A stretch of 64,000 nucleotides of DNA from Conchocele bisecta. Taxonomy: Eukaryota > Mollusca > Bivalvia > Lucinida > Thyasiridae. Where the stretch lies: NCBI GenBank assembly GCA_029237695.1, contig CM055279.1, forward strand, positions 2,882,975-2,946,974, read 5' to 3'. A model generated the notes under the pieces. That model had not been told where the DNA came from. It was given only the letters and a program-made list of their open reading frames with translations, and did not search any database. The position numbers and the translations under genes are program-made. Below, in pieces: positions 55,424 through 64,000 of this stretch (the first letter of the stretch is position 1; each line of letters opens with the position of its first letter).

Positions 55424-56191
55424 AAAAAACATGAACATTATATAACTTGCCCTTGGGTTTAAGGGGTGTGCGGTGCACTTGACATTGGGGTCAGTGGTGG
55501 TAGGTGGGCCGTGGATTTGCTATAGCATGATATAGCATATTAAGATGAATGCATGTATGAAATATCAATGCGCTTGGATCTTGGGGAAAGGGGTGGGATG
55601 GGACATGTATTTGCTGTAGCACAATAGAGGATCATCAGTTTATGAACATGCTAAATTTGTGACCTTGACCTTGGGGTAAGGGTTTGGGTTGGTGGGTCGT
55701 GGATTTGCTACAGCATGATAGAGGGTCATCTGAGGAATGCATGTATGAAATATCAAGGCGTTCCATGAAAGGAAATAGATGTTATAAGACATTTACCCCA
55801 ACGTTAAGTTTATGAATGTGCTAAGTTTGTGACCTTGACCTTGGGGTAAAGGGAGGGAGGTGGGTCATGGATTTGCTATCTCACGATAGAGTATCATCAC
55901 ATGAATGCATGTATGAAATATCAAGGCATTCCATGAAAGACATTTACCCCAACGTTAAGTTTATGAATGTGCTAAGTTTGTGACCTTGACCTTGGGGTAA
56001 GGGCTTGGTGGTGGGTCATGGATTTGCTACAGCATGATAGAGTGACATCTGAGGAATGCATGTATGAAATAACAAGGTGTTCCATGAAAGGAAACACAAG
56101 TTATAAGACATTTACCCCAACGTTAAGTTTGTGGATGCCGACGACGCCGGGGGTACCCCATAAGCTCTTCTGCACTTCGTGCAGGCGAGCT

Positions 56192-56587
56192 AATAAAAAT
56201 TAATAAATTTATTTCCTTCCTTAAATTGAAAATTTCTCCCTCAAAGTATACTTTGCTAGATATTAAAGTATGCTTTGCAATGTTGGTGAAATAGGCTACA
56301 GATCATGCACAGACCATTCTGGGCTAATACCCATATATAGTACTTGCGCAAAGCCAATCAGCACTCACTGTAGCAAGTTGGATAGGTGATTTTTTAAAAG
56401 TGAAAGGGTTTAACAACCTAACAACAGCTAAGGCCATATAGAGATGGGACAGGCCTTGGTTTGAATTGTCATCTTAAAGAACAGTGGAATGGAAATGCTA
56501 TGAAAGTAATATTATCATGCCTTATTATATTTCCGAATGTGGATGTTTTTGATTACTATGTTTTTCATCTAAATTGCAGACTATTAC
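56192..56587. other. Intron, no gene seen
   Basis: A degraded S2-like piece (AACAACCTAACAACAGCTAA) is at about 56410. Nothing else recognised. Confidence 0.35.
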
Positions 56588-56816
56588 CTTGAGTCTGAAG
56601 TCCCAGTGTGTGAGCGCGTCCCTCATCAACCTATCATTCTTGTCATTGACGACCTTGTTGGCCGTCTCCGTGAGTACGAGACAATACTCGAATCTCGTCG
56701 TCAGGCTGTACCAGTACGATCGCAGCATCCGCTCGTTACGACGGCGCGTAAACTGGGCCTCCAGGCGACGTAGGTTCGTGCATTTCCGCGTGTATACCAG
56801 CCACGCCTTGAACACC
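56588..56816 (-). CDS. SFI1-like gene, internal exon
   Basis: 229 bp between acceptor CTATTCCAG and donor GTAATA. After one base completing a codon it reads VFKAWLVYTRKCTNLRRLEA then QFTRRRNERMLRSYWYSLTT, with NDRLMRDALTHWDFRLK at the 3' end, finishing on a complete codon. Four Trp residues in Arg-rich helices about 25-30 residues apart match SFI1-type repeats. Confidence 0.7.
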
Positions 56817-57203
56817 CTGGAATAGTTATGGGAAATTCGGATGAGAATCATCTATTTACTGTTCTCAAGGGTGTGAGCGGCACATTGTGAGAAAATAGGA
56901 AATTCGTAAAAAATGTGACAATAAAGAAGAAACCCATTATGTGACCCCCATATGATTTTTGGGCAGTTTCATTAAAATACAGCACATTTTAAATTTTTTT
57001 AAATGTTATTAAAACGAAATCCTTCATGGAATCTAGTATTTAATGTTATATACCCTTACAAAATGGAACATGGAAAATCAAGGTATTTAATGTTTATACC
57101 ATTACAAAACAGAGACAATCATGGATAACTCTCAATTAAACAATTTACGTGGACTTCATACTGTAACTAAATTTCCTGAGGTGTATGGTATGTTACATGA
57201 TGT

Positions 57204-57390
57204 TTAACCCTTAGAAGGCGGGAACCGAAAACTGTCGTCTGCTGTTGTAACTTATTTTGAATTTTCTCTAAATGTAAACATTGTTTGGCAGCATTTTAGA
57301 ATCATTTCCATTGGAAATGATTCTAAAGTGCTGTCAAACCTTTTTTTTGATAAGAAAAATGGAAAATAAACAGCAGACGACAAATTTTAA
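57204..57390. mobile_element. TTAA-type palindromic MITE, right end eroded
   Basis: TTAACCCTTAGAAGGCGGG start, TCTGCTGTTGTAAC, the palindromic TAGAATCATTTCCATTGG / AAATGATTCTAAAGTGCT centre and AACAGCAGACGACAAATTTT. Same family as 26751. Confidence 0.65.
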
Positions 57391-57502
57391 CAAACCACAA
57401 ATCCACGGCTCCAACTACTTCATTGATGAAGGTATTGGACAGACATGTTGCATGAGAGCACAAGATATGAGAACATACTCAGAAATATGAAAGATTATTT
57501 AA

Positions 57503-57660
57503 CTATTTAGTTAATGGTGTTTAAAGGCCTGTCAACAGCTATTTAAGGTAATTTTAGGCCGGGTTAACGGGGTCGAATCCCATATTTCACCTGTTGTGAT
57601 GGGGGGAAAAATCCCAAAATCCCAAATTCAGAACTGAATATTTACATTGAAAATTTCTAA
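57503..57660 (+). mobile_element. S2 SINE-like element, 3'-truncated
   Basis: TTAATGGTGTTTAAAGGCCT, TCAACAGC and GGGTCGAATCCCAT (fits a B box), then CCTGTTGTGATGGGGGG and GAATATTTACATTG. Confidence 0.65.
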
Positions 57661-58268
57661 GGATGTTCTCCAAATTCATTCTCCAAATTAGGCAGTTTGA
57701 TTGGCCGAGACGGACTATACATTGTAGCTCACCCTCAACCATCAAACTTCTTGATTTTGAACACGAGTACAAGCTCAGTAACATTTAAAATCACAGCCCT
57801 ACTTGTCAGACATATAAATTTGTAATCAAAACCCGGCAGTTTGATTAGCCGAGATTGAGTACAGCTCAGCCTCGACCAATCAAACTTCCTGATTTTGAGC
57901 ACGAGATCCATCACCAAGCTCAGAAAGTTAAATACAAGTACAACATAATCACACACCCAGATATCCGAGATCATGTTTTGAAAGTTAACTCTTAGCTAGC
58001 GGTGAAAATAACAGCCAAAAAATTAGGAGTATTTTTCTTATTTCTCTCTGTATTCAAATATGTCTTGGGATTCCATTAGACATGAGTCCCCAGGACTCAA
58101 ATCTAATAAAATTCCAAGATATCTTATGATATCTACATTGAGAAACAAAAGTAAATAAAATTAATTTTGTCTGCTATTTTGTAACTATTTATAGCCTACA
58201 AATTTTCCAGCATGCAAAGAGTTAAAGACCTAATATTTACACGCACAGCTATAAGAGATATTACTCAC
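57661..58268. other. Intron with GATTGGCCGAG-type inverted repeats
   Basis: CAGTTTGATTGGCCGAGACG (57687) and CAGTTTGATTAGCCGAGATT (57836), each followed by a partial complement (CAATCAAACTTC...GATTTTGA), form stem-loops of the family seen at 25.9 and 40.2 kb. Confidence 0.5.
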
Positions 58269-58413
58269 GTGAGCTGTATCTTGAGATTGGCGTGGCCGCG
58301 GATGGATTTACGAGCCTTGGCGATGTTGTACCAGTATAGGAAGTAGCCCTTCTGTACACCGGCTGCCCGACGTGCCTGGAACTCTGCCATACGGGCATGG
58401 CGAACTCGGATCT
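58269..58413 (-). CDS. SFI1-like gene, internal exon
   Basis: 145 bp between acceptor TGCCATTCCAG and donor GTGAGT. The first two bases complete a codon with the single base left by the exon ending at 63876. It reads IRVRHARMAEFQARRAAGVQ then KGYFLYWYNIAKARKSIRGH and leaves two bases that match the next exon. The ORF starting upstream of the acceptor is not the real extent. Confidence 0.7.
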
Positions 58414-58793
58414 CTGGAATGGCATAGAAAAACCTAGTATAGGTTCCTGTTCTTTGTAAGCAGTTCATATTACGAAACGGGAGCACATTCTAACAATTAC
58501 AGTAAATTTTCTGAGCCGCTGATGCTTCTAATGATGTTTAAAACGTTACAACGTCAGCGTCAAAACAGTTATGCTTTGTCACGATTTTAGGAACGTCGTT
58601 TTGAACGTCTTTATTATATTTGTTTTGGCATAACAACGTTAGCGCACAATACGAATTAGGGCGATGCGGCCAGCCAATCAAATTCGCTCCAGTTATTATT
58701 ACACGTGTGTCACAACACATTTTATGAAATGGGTTACAACACAACATAACAAGGTTTTCATGTGATAAGCTGTGTTATCAGTTGGCCGCCCAC
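58414..58793. other. Intron, no gene seen
   Basis: A palindromic fragment around AACGTC...GACGTT (58553, 58602) suggests an eroded MITE. Confidence 0.3.
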
Positions 58794-58890
58794 CTCTAGC
58801 AGTCACCCTCCAATGGTAGACGTAGGCGGTGAGCAGCTTCATGTTAAACACACGTTGTGCCTGGCGTTTCATTCGAGAAAATATTGCGAA
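58794..58890 (-). pseudogene. Decayed duplicate of the 63876-64000 exon
   Basis: On the minus strand it reads RQAQRVFNMKLLTAYVYHWR then VTAR followed by a GTGGGC donor, nearly identical to the 3' half of the exon at 63876. The sequence before RQAQ differs. Using the AG just before it as an acceptor after the upstream exon would put it out of frame, reaching a stop within a few codons, so it is probably not included in mRNA. Confidence 0.6.
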
Positions 58891-59371
58891 CCAATGGTCC
58901 CAGATCAGCCAGTCGTTCGCTCCTTTGCAGATTTACAACAGTCATCGACCTCTAGCCATCACCTTCCAGTGGTAGCCATAGGCGGCGTTATCAGATTTAC
59001 AAATACCATCATATATCCTTAGTTTTCAAAATGATAGTAGACTATTTATGACTACATGTATTTATATTTTATTCGCCACCCACCTCTAGCGGTGACCCTC
59101 CAATGGTAGCCATATGTGGCTTTATCAGATTTACAAACACCCAAGTCATCATAAATCCTTAGTTTTCAAAATGATAGTAGACTATTTATGACTATTTATA
59201 TTTTATTCGCCACCCACCTCTAGCGGTGACTCTCCAATGGTAGCCATATGTGGCTTTATCAGATTTACAAACACCTAAGTCATCATAAATCCTTAGTTTT
59301 AACAAGAGTTGTCAGAAGACAACGAAGCTCGCCTGTTGGCAGCCATCGTTCAAACTTGTCACAGTTGTATA

Positions 59372-60308
59372 ACAAGAAACGAGGCCAAGACTAGATGGCC
59401 GTGGCCTGCATGTCGCGCCTTGGGGCGACACATGGACACTAAAAAAATAGATATAGTAGATGGAAAAACTTTAGCGAAAAAACTTTAACCGGACACACAG
59501 ATGTACGGACGGACGGACAGACGTATGCCAAAATGCCGACGATATCGCGCTTTCCGCAAGCGGGTGCGACAATGATGATAAACACCCATGTGAAGTATCA
59601 AGGTAATGGGTGAAGCAGTTGCAGAGATATAGTACACGAAAAAACTTTAACAAAAAAATTCAAAGTAATTTGACCTTGACATTGGGCACAGGGGCCGCAC
59701 GGTTGGGGGTTGGAATGAAAATATGGATGATGATAAACACCCATGTGAAGTTTCAAGGTAATGGGCGAATGCGAAGCAGTTGCAGAGATATAGTATAACG
59801 AAAAACTTTTAAGCAAAAATTTAACCAGACGTACGTTAAAAAGTTAAGTTGAAAATGGCTAAGTCAATTATGTAGAAATAATAGGTGAAGGTAAAAAAAA
59901 TGGTCACATGTTGGATAGTTGTATGTGGTAGGCACCCCTTGGTTATGAAACTGTGAAAGTTTGGTGGTCCTAGGTGGTACAGTACCAAAGAAATGGACTT
60001 AAACACGAAAACTTAACATTGTAAACGCGAAAAACTTAACATTGAAAATGGCTAAGTCGATTGCGCGGAAAAAATGGGTCAATTAAAAAAAATTAAAAAA
60101 AAAAAAACATGTTGGATAGTGATATGTGGTGAGCACCCCTTGATTATGAAGCTGTGAAAGTTTGGTGGTCCTAGTGGTACAGTAACAAAGAAATAGACTC
60201 AAACACGAAAACTTAACATTGATTGTGGACGCCGCCCGCCCGCCGCCCGCCCGCCCGCCCGGCTTTCGCCAATCCAATAGCCTGAATTTTTTTAAAAAAA
60301 TCCTGGCT
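59372..60308 (+). mobile_element. HINE-like element B nested in the second A copy
   Basis: ACAAGAAACGAGGCCAAG start and AAAAAAATCCTGGCT end, with C directly after the start and the CCGCCCGCCCGCC tract at 60230-60262. Internally shorter than the 52745 copy. Confidence 0.6.
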
Positions 60309-60644
60309 AAAAAAAACATGAATGTTATATAACTTGACCTTGGGATAAGGGGTGTGCGGTGGACCTTGACATTGAGGTCAGTGGTGTAAGGTGGGTCGTG
60401 GATTTGATATAGTATGATATAGCATATTAAGATGAATCCATGTATGAAATATCAATGCGCTCCCTGAAACGAGAAGGAAAACAAAATTTACCCAGCGCTA
60501 AGTTTATGAACACACTAAGTTGGTGATTTTCTACAGCATGATAGCTATTCACATGAGGAATGCATGTATAAATGTGCTAAGTTTGTGACCTTAAATTACC
60601 CATCGCATTCTCCCACCTGCCACCCACAATGCATGTATGAACTA

Positions 60645-61250
60645 GATTTGTCAGTAAGCGGGGGCTTACGGAATACCCCCCCCCCCCCCCCCCCCCCCCC
60701 CCCGCGTCAGCCCTGACCTAGAATGAATTCCAGCTCGCATACTATCATTTTCAGATAAAAGACTATGTCAGCACATATGGAGAGTGCGATGGTGGTTCCA
60801 GTTGAAAAAAGCAAACTAGACATTCTAAGTCCGTGACCTTGACCCCTGGCATAAATGGGGGTCGTAGGTTTGTTGCAGAATGATGTATGAGTGTCAGAGA
60901 AGGGCCGGGTAAAATATCACTGCATTCCGCAAAGGGAAAGAGAAGTTAGTATAAGGAAATTTACATTTGTTAAGTTTTAGTTTTTTTCTAAGTTTATAAG
61001 TCCGTGACCTTGAGCCCTGGCATAAATGGGGGTCGTGGGTTTGTTGCAGAATGATGTATGAGTGTCAGAGAAGGGGTGGGTAAAATATGAAAGATTTCCG
61101 CAAAGGTAAAGAGAAGTTAAAAGGAAATTTACAATTGTTAAGTTTTCGGTTTGTTCTAAGTTTGTAAGTCCGTGACCTTGACCCCTGGCATAAATGGGGG
61201 TCGTAGGTTTGTTGCAGAATGATGTATGAAATATCAAAGCGTTAACAGTG
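60645..61250. repeat. Inserted 3-unit repeat with a 28-C homopolymer
   Basis: A poly-C run lies at 60676-60703 after a GCGGGGGCTTACGGAATACC terminus. It is followed by three units of about 180 bp with CCGTGACCTTGACCCCTGGC and GGTTTGTTGCAGAATGATGT. Probably another small element nested in A. Confidence 0.6.
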
Positions 61251-63875
61251 TAAAGAAACAGACGTTACACAACATTTACCCCAACGTTAAGTTTATGAAT
61301 GTGTCAAGTTTGTGACCTTGACCTTGGGGTAAGGGGTAGGCGGTGGGTCATGGATTTGCTATAGCACGATAGAGTATCATCAGATGAATGCGTGTATGAA
61401 ATATCAAGGCGTTCCATGAAAGGAAACATATGTTATAAGACATTTACCCCAACGTTAAGTTTATGAATGTGCTAAGTTTGTGACCGTGACCTTGGGGAAA
61501 GGGGTGGGGGTTGGTCATGGATTTGCTATAGCACGCTAGAGTATCATCAGATGAATGCATGTATGAAATATCAAGGTGTTCAAAGTGTAAAGAAACAGGA
61601 GTTACACAACATTTACCCCAACGGTAAGTTTATGAACATACTAAGTTTCTGACCTTGACTTTTGGGTAAGGGTTGGGTGGTGGGTTGTGGATTTGCTACA
61701 GCATGATAGAGGGTCATCTGAGGAATGTATGAAATACCAAGGCGTTCCATGAAAGGAAACAGACATTTACCCCAACGTTAAGTTTATGAATGTACTAAGT
61801 TTGTGACCTTGACCTTGGGGTAAGCGATGGGCGGTGGGTCATGGATTTGCTATAGCATGATAGAGTATCATCAGATGAATGCATATTTGAAATATCAAGG
61901 CGTTCCATGAAAGGAAACAGATGTTATAAGACATTTACTCCAACGTTAAGTTTATGAACGTGCTAAGTTTGTGACCTTGGCCTTGAGGTAAGGGCTTGGT
62001 GGTGGGTCATGGATTTGCTACAGCATGATAGAGGGTCATCTGAGGAATGCATGTATGAAATAACAAGGTGTTCCATGAAAGGAAACAGAAGTTATAAGAC
62101 ATTTACCCCAACGTTAAGTTTATGAATGTGCCAACTTTGTGACCTTGACCATGGGGTAAGGGCTGGGTGGTGGGTCATGGATTTGCTTACAGCATGATAG
62201 AGGGTCATCTGAGGAATGCATTGTATGAAAATTATCAAGGTGTTCCATAAAAGGAAACAGAAGTTATAAGACATTTACCCAACGTTAAGTTTATGAATGT
62301 GCCAACTTTGTGACCTTGACCTTGGGGTAAGGGCTGGCTGGTGGGTCATGGATTTGCTACAGCATGATAGAGGGTCATCTGAGGAATGCATGTATGAAAT
62401 AACAAGGTGTTCCATGAAAGGAAACAGAAGTTATCAGACATTTATCCAACATTAAGTTTATGAATGTGCCAAGTTTGTGACCTTGACCTTGGGGTAAGGG
62501 CTGGGTGGTGGGTCATGGATTTGCTACAGCATGATAGAGGGTCATCTGAGGAATGCATGTATGAAATATCAAGGCGTTCCATCAAAGGAAACAGATGTTA
62601 TAAGAAATTTACCCCATGTTAAGTTTATGAATGTGCTAAGTTTGTGACCTTGACCTTGGGGTAAGGGTTGGGTGGTGGGTCATGGATTTGCTACAGCATG
62701 ATAGAGGGTTATCTGAGAAATGCATGTATGAAATAACAAGGTGTTCCATGAAAGGAAACAGAAGTTATAAGACATTTACCCAACGTTAAGTTTGTGGACG
62801 ACCCTGACGCTGACGACGCCGCCGACGACGCCGGGGGAATGCCATAAGCTTTTATGCACTTCGTGCAGGCGAGCTAAAAATGATAGTAGACTATTTATGA
62901 CTATTTATATTTTATTCGCCACCCACCTCTAGCGGTGACTCTCCAATGGTAGCCATATCTGGCTTTATCAGATTTACAAACACCTAAGTCATCATAAATC
63001 CTTAGTTTTCAAAATGATAGTAGACTATTTATGACTATTTATATTTTATTCGCCACCCACCTCTAGCGGTGACTCTCCAATGGTAGCCATATGTGGCTTT
63101 ATCAGATTTGCAAACACCTAAATCATGATAAATCCTTAGTTTTAAAAATGATAGTAGACTATTTATGACTATTTATATTTTATTCGCCACCAACCTCTAG
63201 CGGTGACCCTCCAATGGCAGCCATAGGTGGCTTTATCAGATATACAAACACCTAAGTCATCATAAATCCTTAGTTTTCAAAATAATAGTAGACTATTTAT
63301 GACTATTTATATTTTATTCGCCACCCACCTCTAGTGGTGACTCCAATGGTAGCCATATGTGGCTTTATCAGATTTACAAACACCTAAGTCATCATAAATC
63401 CTTAGTTTTCAAAATGATAGTTGACTATTTATGAATATTTATATTTTATTCGCCACCCACTTCTAGCGGTGTTTCTAGAAGTGACCCTCCAATGGTAGCC
63501 ATAGGTGGCTTTATTAGATGTACAAACACCCAAGTCATCGTATATCCTTAGTTTTCAAAATGATAGTTGACTATATTTTATTCGCCACCCACCTCTAGCG
63601 GTGACCCTCCAATGGTAGACATAGGCGACGAGCATATTAATGTCATACACGCGCTGTGCCTAATTCATAGTTCCTCATTCTGTAACGTAAAACGTTACCT
63701 GATAAATAGAATACCATGCTAGTGTCTTTTGGTATTAAGATTATCAGTCTCGGCTCGGAAACGGTAGGAATTCCTCGGCGAGCCTTGGAATTCCTTCGTG
63801 TTTCCTAGCCTTGCCTGATAAACTTGATATTACAAGACACAAGCCTGCTATTCTCTATTTACAACATTCACACAC

Positions 63876-64000
63876 CTCTAGCGGTGACCCTCCAATGGTA
63901 GATGTGGGCGGCGAGCAGCTTCATGTTATACACGCGCTGTGCCTGGCGAGCTAGCAGTTCGGTCCTCCATGTAGCGAGGTAGGCGGACACGAGGGTGGAG
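63876..64000 (-). CDS. SFI1-like gene, exon cut by the window edge
   Basis: The open frame from 64000 down to a donor (GTGTGT) after 63876 reads STLVSAYLATWRTELLARQA then QRVYNMKLLAAHIYHWRVTA and R, leaving one base that pairs in phase with the exon at 58413. Two Trp-centred helices (LATWRTELLARQA; IYHWRVTAR) are about 26 residues apart, the spacing expected of SFI1-type repeats. The exon's acceptor lies outside the window. Confidence 0.7.

Larger units (their letters stand above)
52675..56191 (+). mobile_element. Composite HINE-like element, family A with nested B and C
   Basis: Starts ACAAGAGTTGTCAGAAGACA (TTGTC/GACAA hairpin) and CTCGCCTGTTGGCAGCC; ends TGCACTTCGTGCAGGCGAGC and T at 56191. 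A or T flanks fit insertion at an AA/TT dinucleotide. Family A sequence is interrupted at 52745-55423 by element B. The remaining A part (55424-56191) is an array of about 200-bp units with TTTGTGACCTTGACCTTGGG and GAATGCATGTATGAAATATC. Length 3517 bp; no ORF is supported. Confidence 0.7.
59302..62875 (+). mobile_element. Second composite HINE-like element A(B(C))
   Basis: Starts ACAAGAGTTGTCAGAAGACA, ends TGCACTTCGTGCAGGCGAGC then T. Element B (59372-60308) sits at the same A position as in 52675-56191, and C (from 59391) follows the same order within B. The A-type array (61260-62800, about 8 units of about 190 bp) is longer than in the first copy, while B's 148-bp array is reduced to one or two units. 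It is inserted inside the 134-bp exon-derived array. Confidence 0.7.
58794..63665 (-). repeat. 134-bp tandem array made of an exon end plus intron, interrupted by a HINE-like element
   Basis: Units start (plus-strand view) with CTCTAGCGGTGAC at 58794, 58950, 59084, 59218, then after the 59302-62875 insertion at 62927, 63061, 63195, 63329, 63461 and 63593. Each contains the minus-strand exon end (ATTGGAGGGTCACCGCTAGA) with its splice donor, followed by intron sequence (TAGTCTACTATCATTTTGAA). Typical spacing is 134 bp. The source exon is at 63876-64000. Confidence 0.8.
38636..64000 (-). other. Gene span: SFI1-like centrosomal repeat protein, 3' part
   Basis: Six minus-strand exons plus one candidate last exon form a gene running from beyond 64000 down to about 38636. 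Reading phases agree across 63876-64000 to 58269-58413 to 56588-56816 to 51870-52018 to 40758-40893 to 39879-39990, which is strong evidence that these are genuine and consecutive. The product is highly basic with Trp residues followed by R/K-rich helices (HWRVTAR, FKAWLVYTRK, RVWTTFVRRRKR, THWDFRLK), like the short helical repeats by which SFI1 binds centrin in centrioles and spindle pole bodies. The family name is inferred from pattern, not from a search. The 5' exons are outside the window. Confidence 0.6.

Noticed and set aside
58794..58890. Additional functional exon of the SFI1-like gene
   Set aside because: Phase after the upstream exon leads to an early stop and the neighbouring units are clearly a decaying tandem duplication.

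Overview
This window is repeat-rich eukaryotic DNA with spliced genes, and it is most consistent with a bivalve mollusc. The evidence is AT-rich non-coding sequence, split genes, a Roc-COR/death-domain type exon, several SINE-like families, many palindromic MITEs, and rolling-circle-like non-autonomous elements packed with internal tandem repeats (the architecture of bivalve 'pearl' elements). The host assignment is inference. No bacterial genes, rRNA, tRNA or CRISPR array is visible.

Layout. Positions 1-3180 hold a decayed compact gene cassette (at least four genes on both strands, several frameshifts, no introns) of proteins found as uncharacterised families in many invertebrate genomes; it looks like an endogenised virus-like or large transposon fragment. 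Positions 4646-5637 are the 3'-terminal exon of a COR-plus-death-domain protein. Positions 5870-6870 are a non-LTR retrotransposon ORF2 remnant. Positions 8.1-38 kb are almost entirely layered repeats: HINE/helentron-like elements, palindromic MITEs (TTAA-flanked and TA-flanked families), SINE insertions (one with a clean 14-bp target duplication), tandem arrays, and a decayed transposon-associated gene at 12.7-13.2 kb.

From about 38.6 kb to beyond the right edge the minus strand carries one dispersed gene. Six exons (63876-64000+, 58269-58413, 56588-56816, 51870-52018, 40758-40893, 39879-39990) have splice sites and agree in reading phase; a seventh candidate lies at 38636-38930. They encode Trp-spaced basic helical repeats like those of the centrosomal protein SFI1. 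The introns have been heavily invaded: by two nested composite HINE-like elements, by a 134-bp minisatellite made from the gene's own exon end, and by a giant palindromic element.

The most unusual object is at 42584-48084: a 5.5-kb mobile element made of two inverted arms of about 2.7 kb around a 94-bp loop, flanked by a 5-bp target duplication (TCAGC) within a SINE. Each arm carries the same two genes, one for a small two-finger C2HC zinc-finger/coiled-coil protein and one for an unrecognised protein with an HTH-like N-terminus, plus dense subterminal repeats. The gene copies have decayed in a complementary way: the zinc-finger gene is better preserved in the left arm and the HTH gene in the right. 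I recognise no transposase, polymerase or recombinase in it, so this is my main candidate for an undescribed system.

Numbers such as arm identity were not computed. Calls rest on reading the sequence and on memory of protein families.
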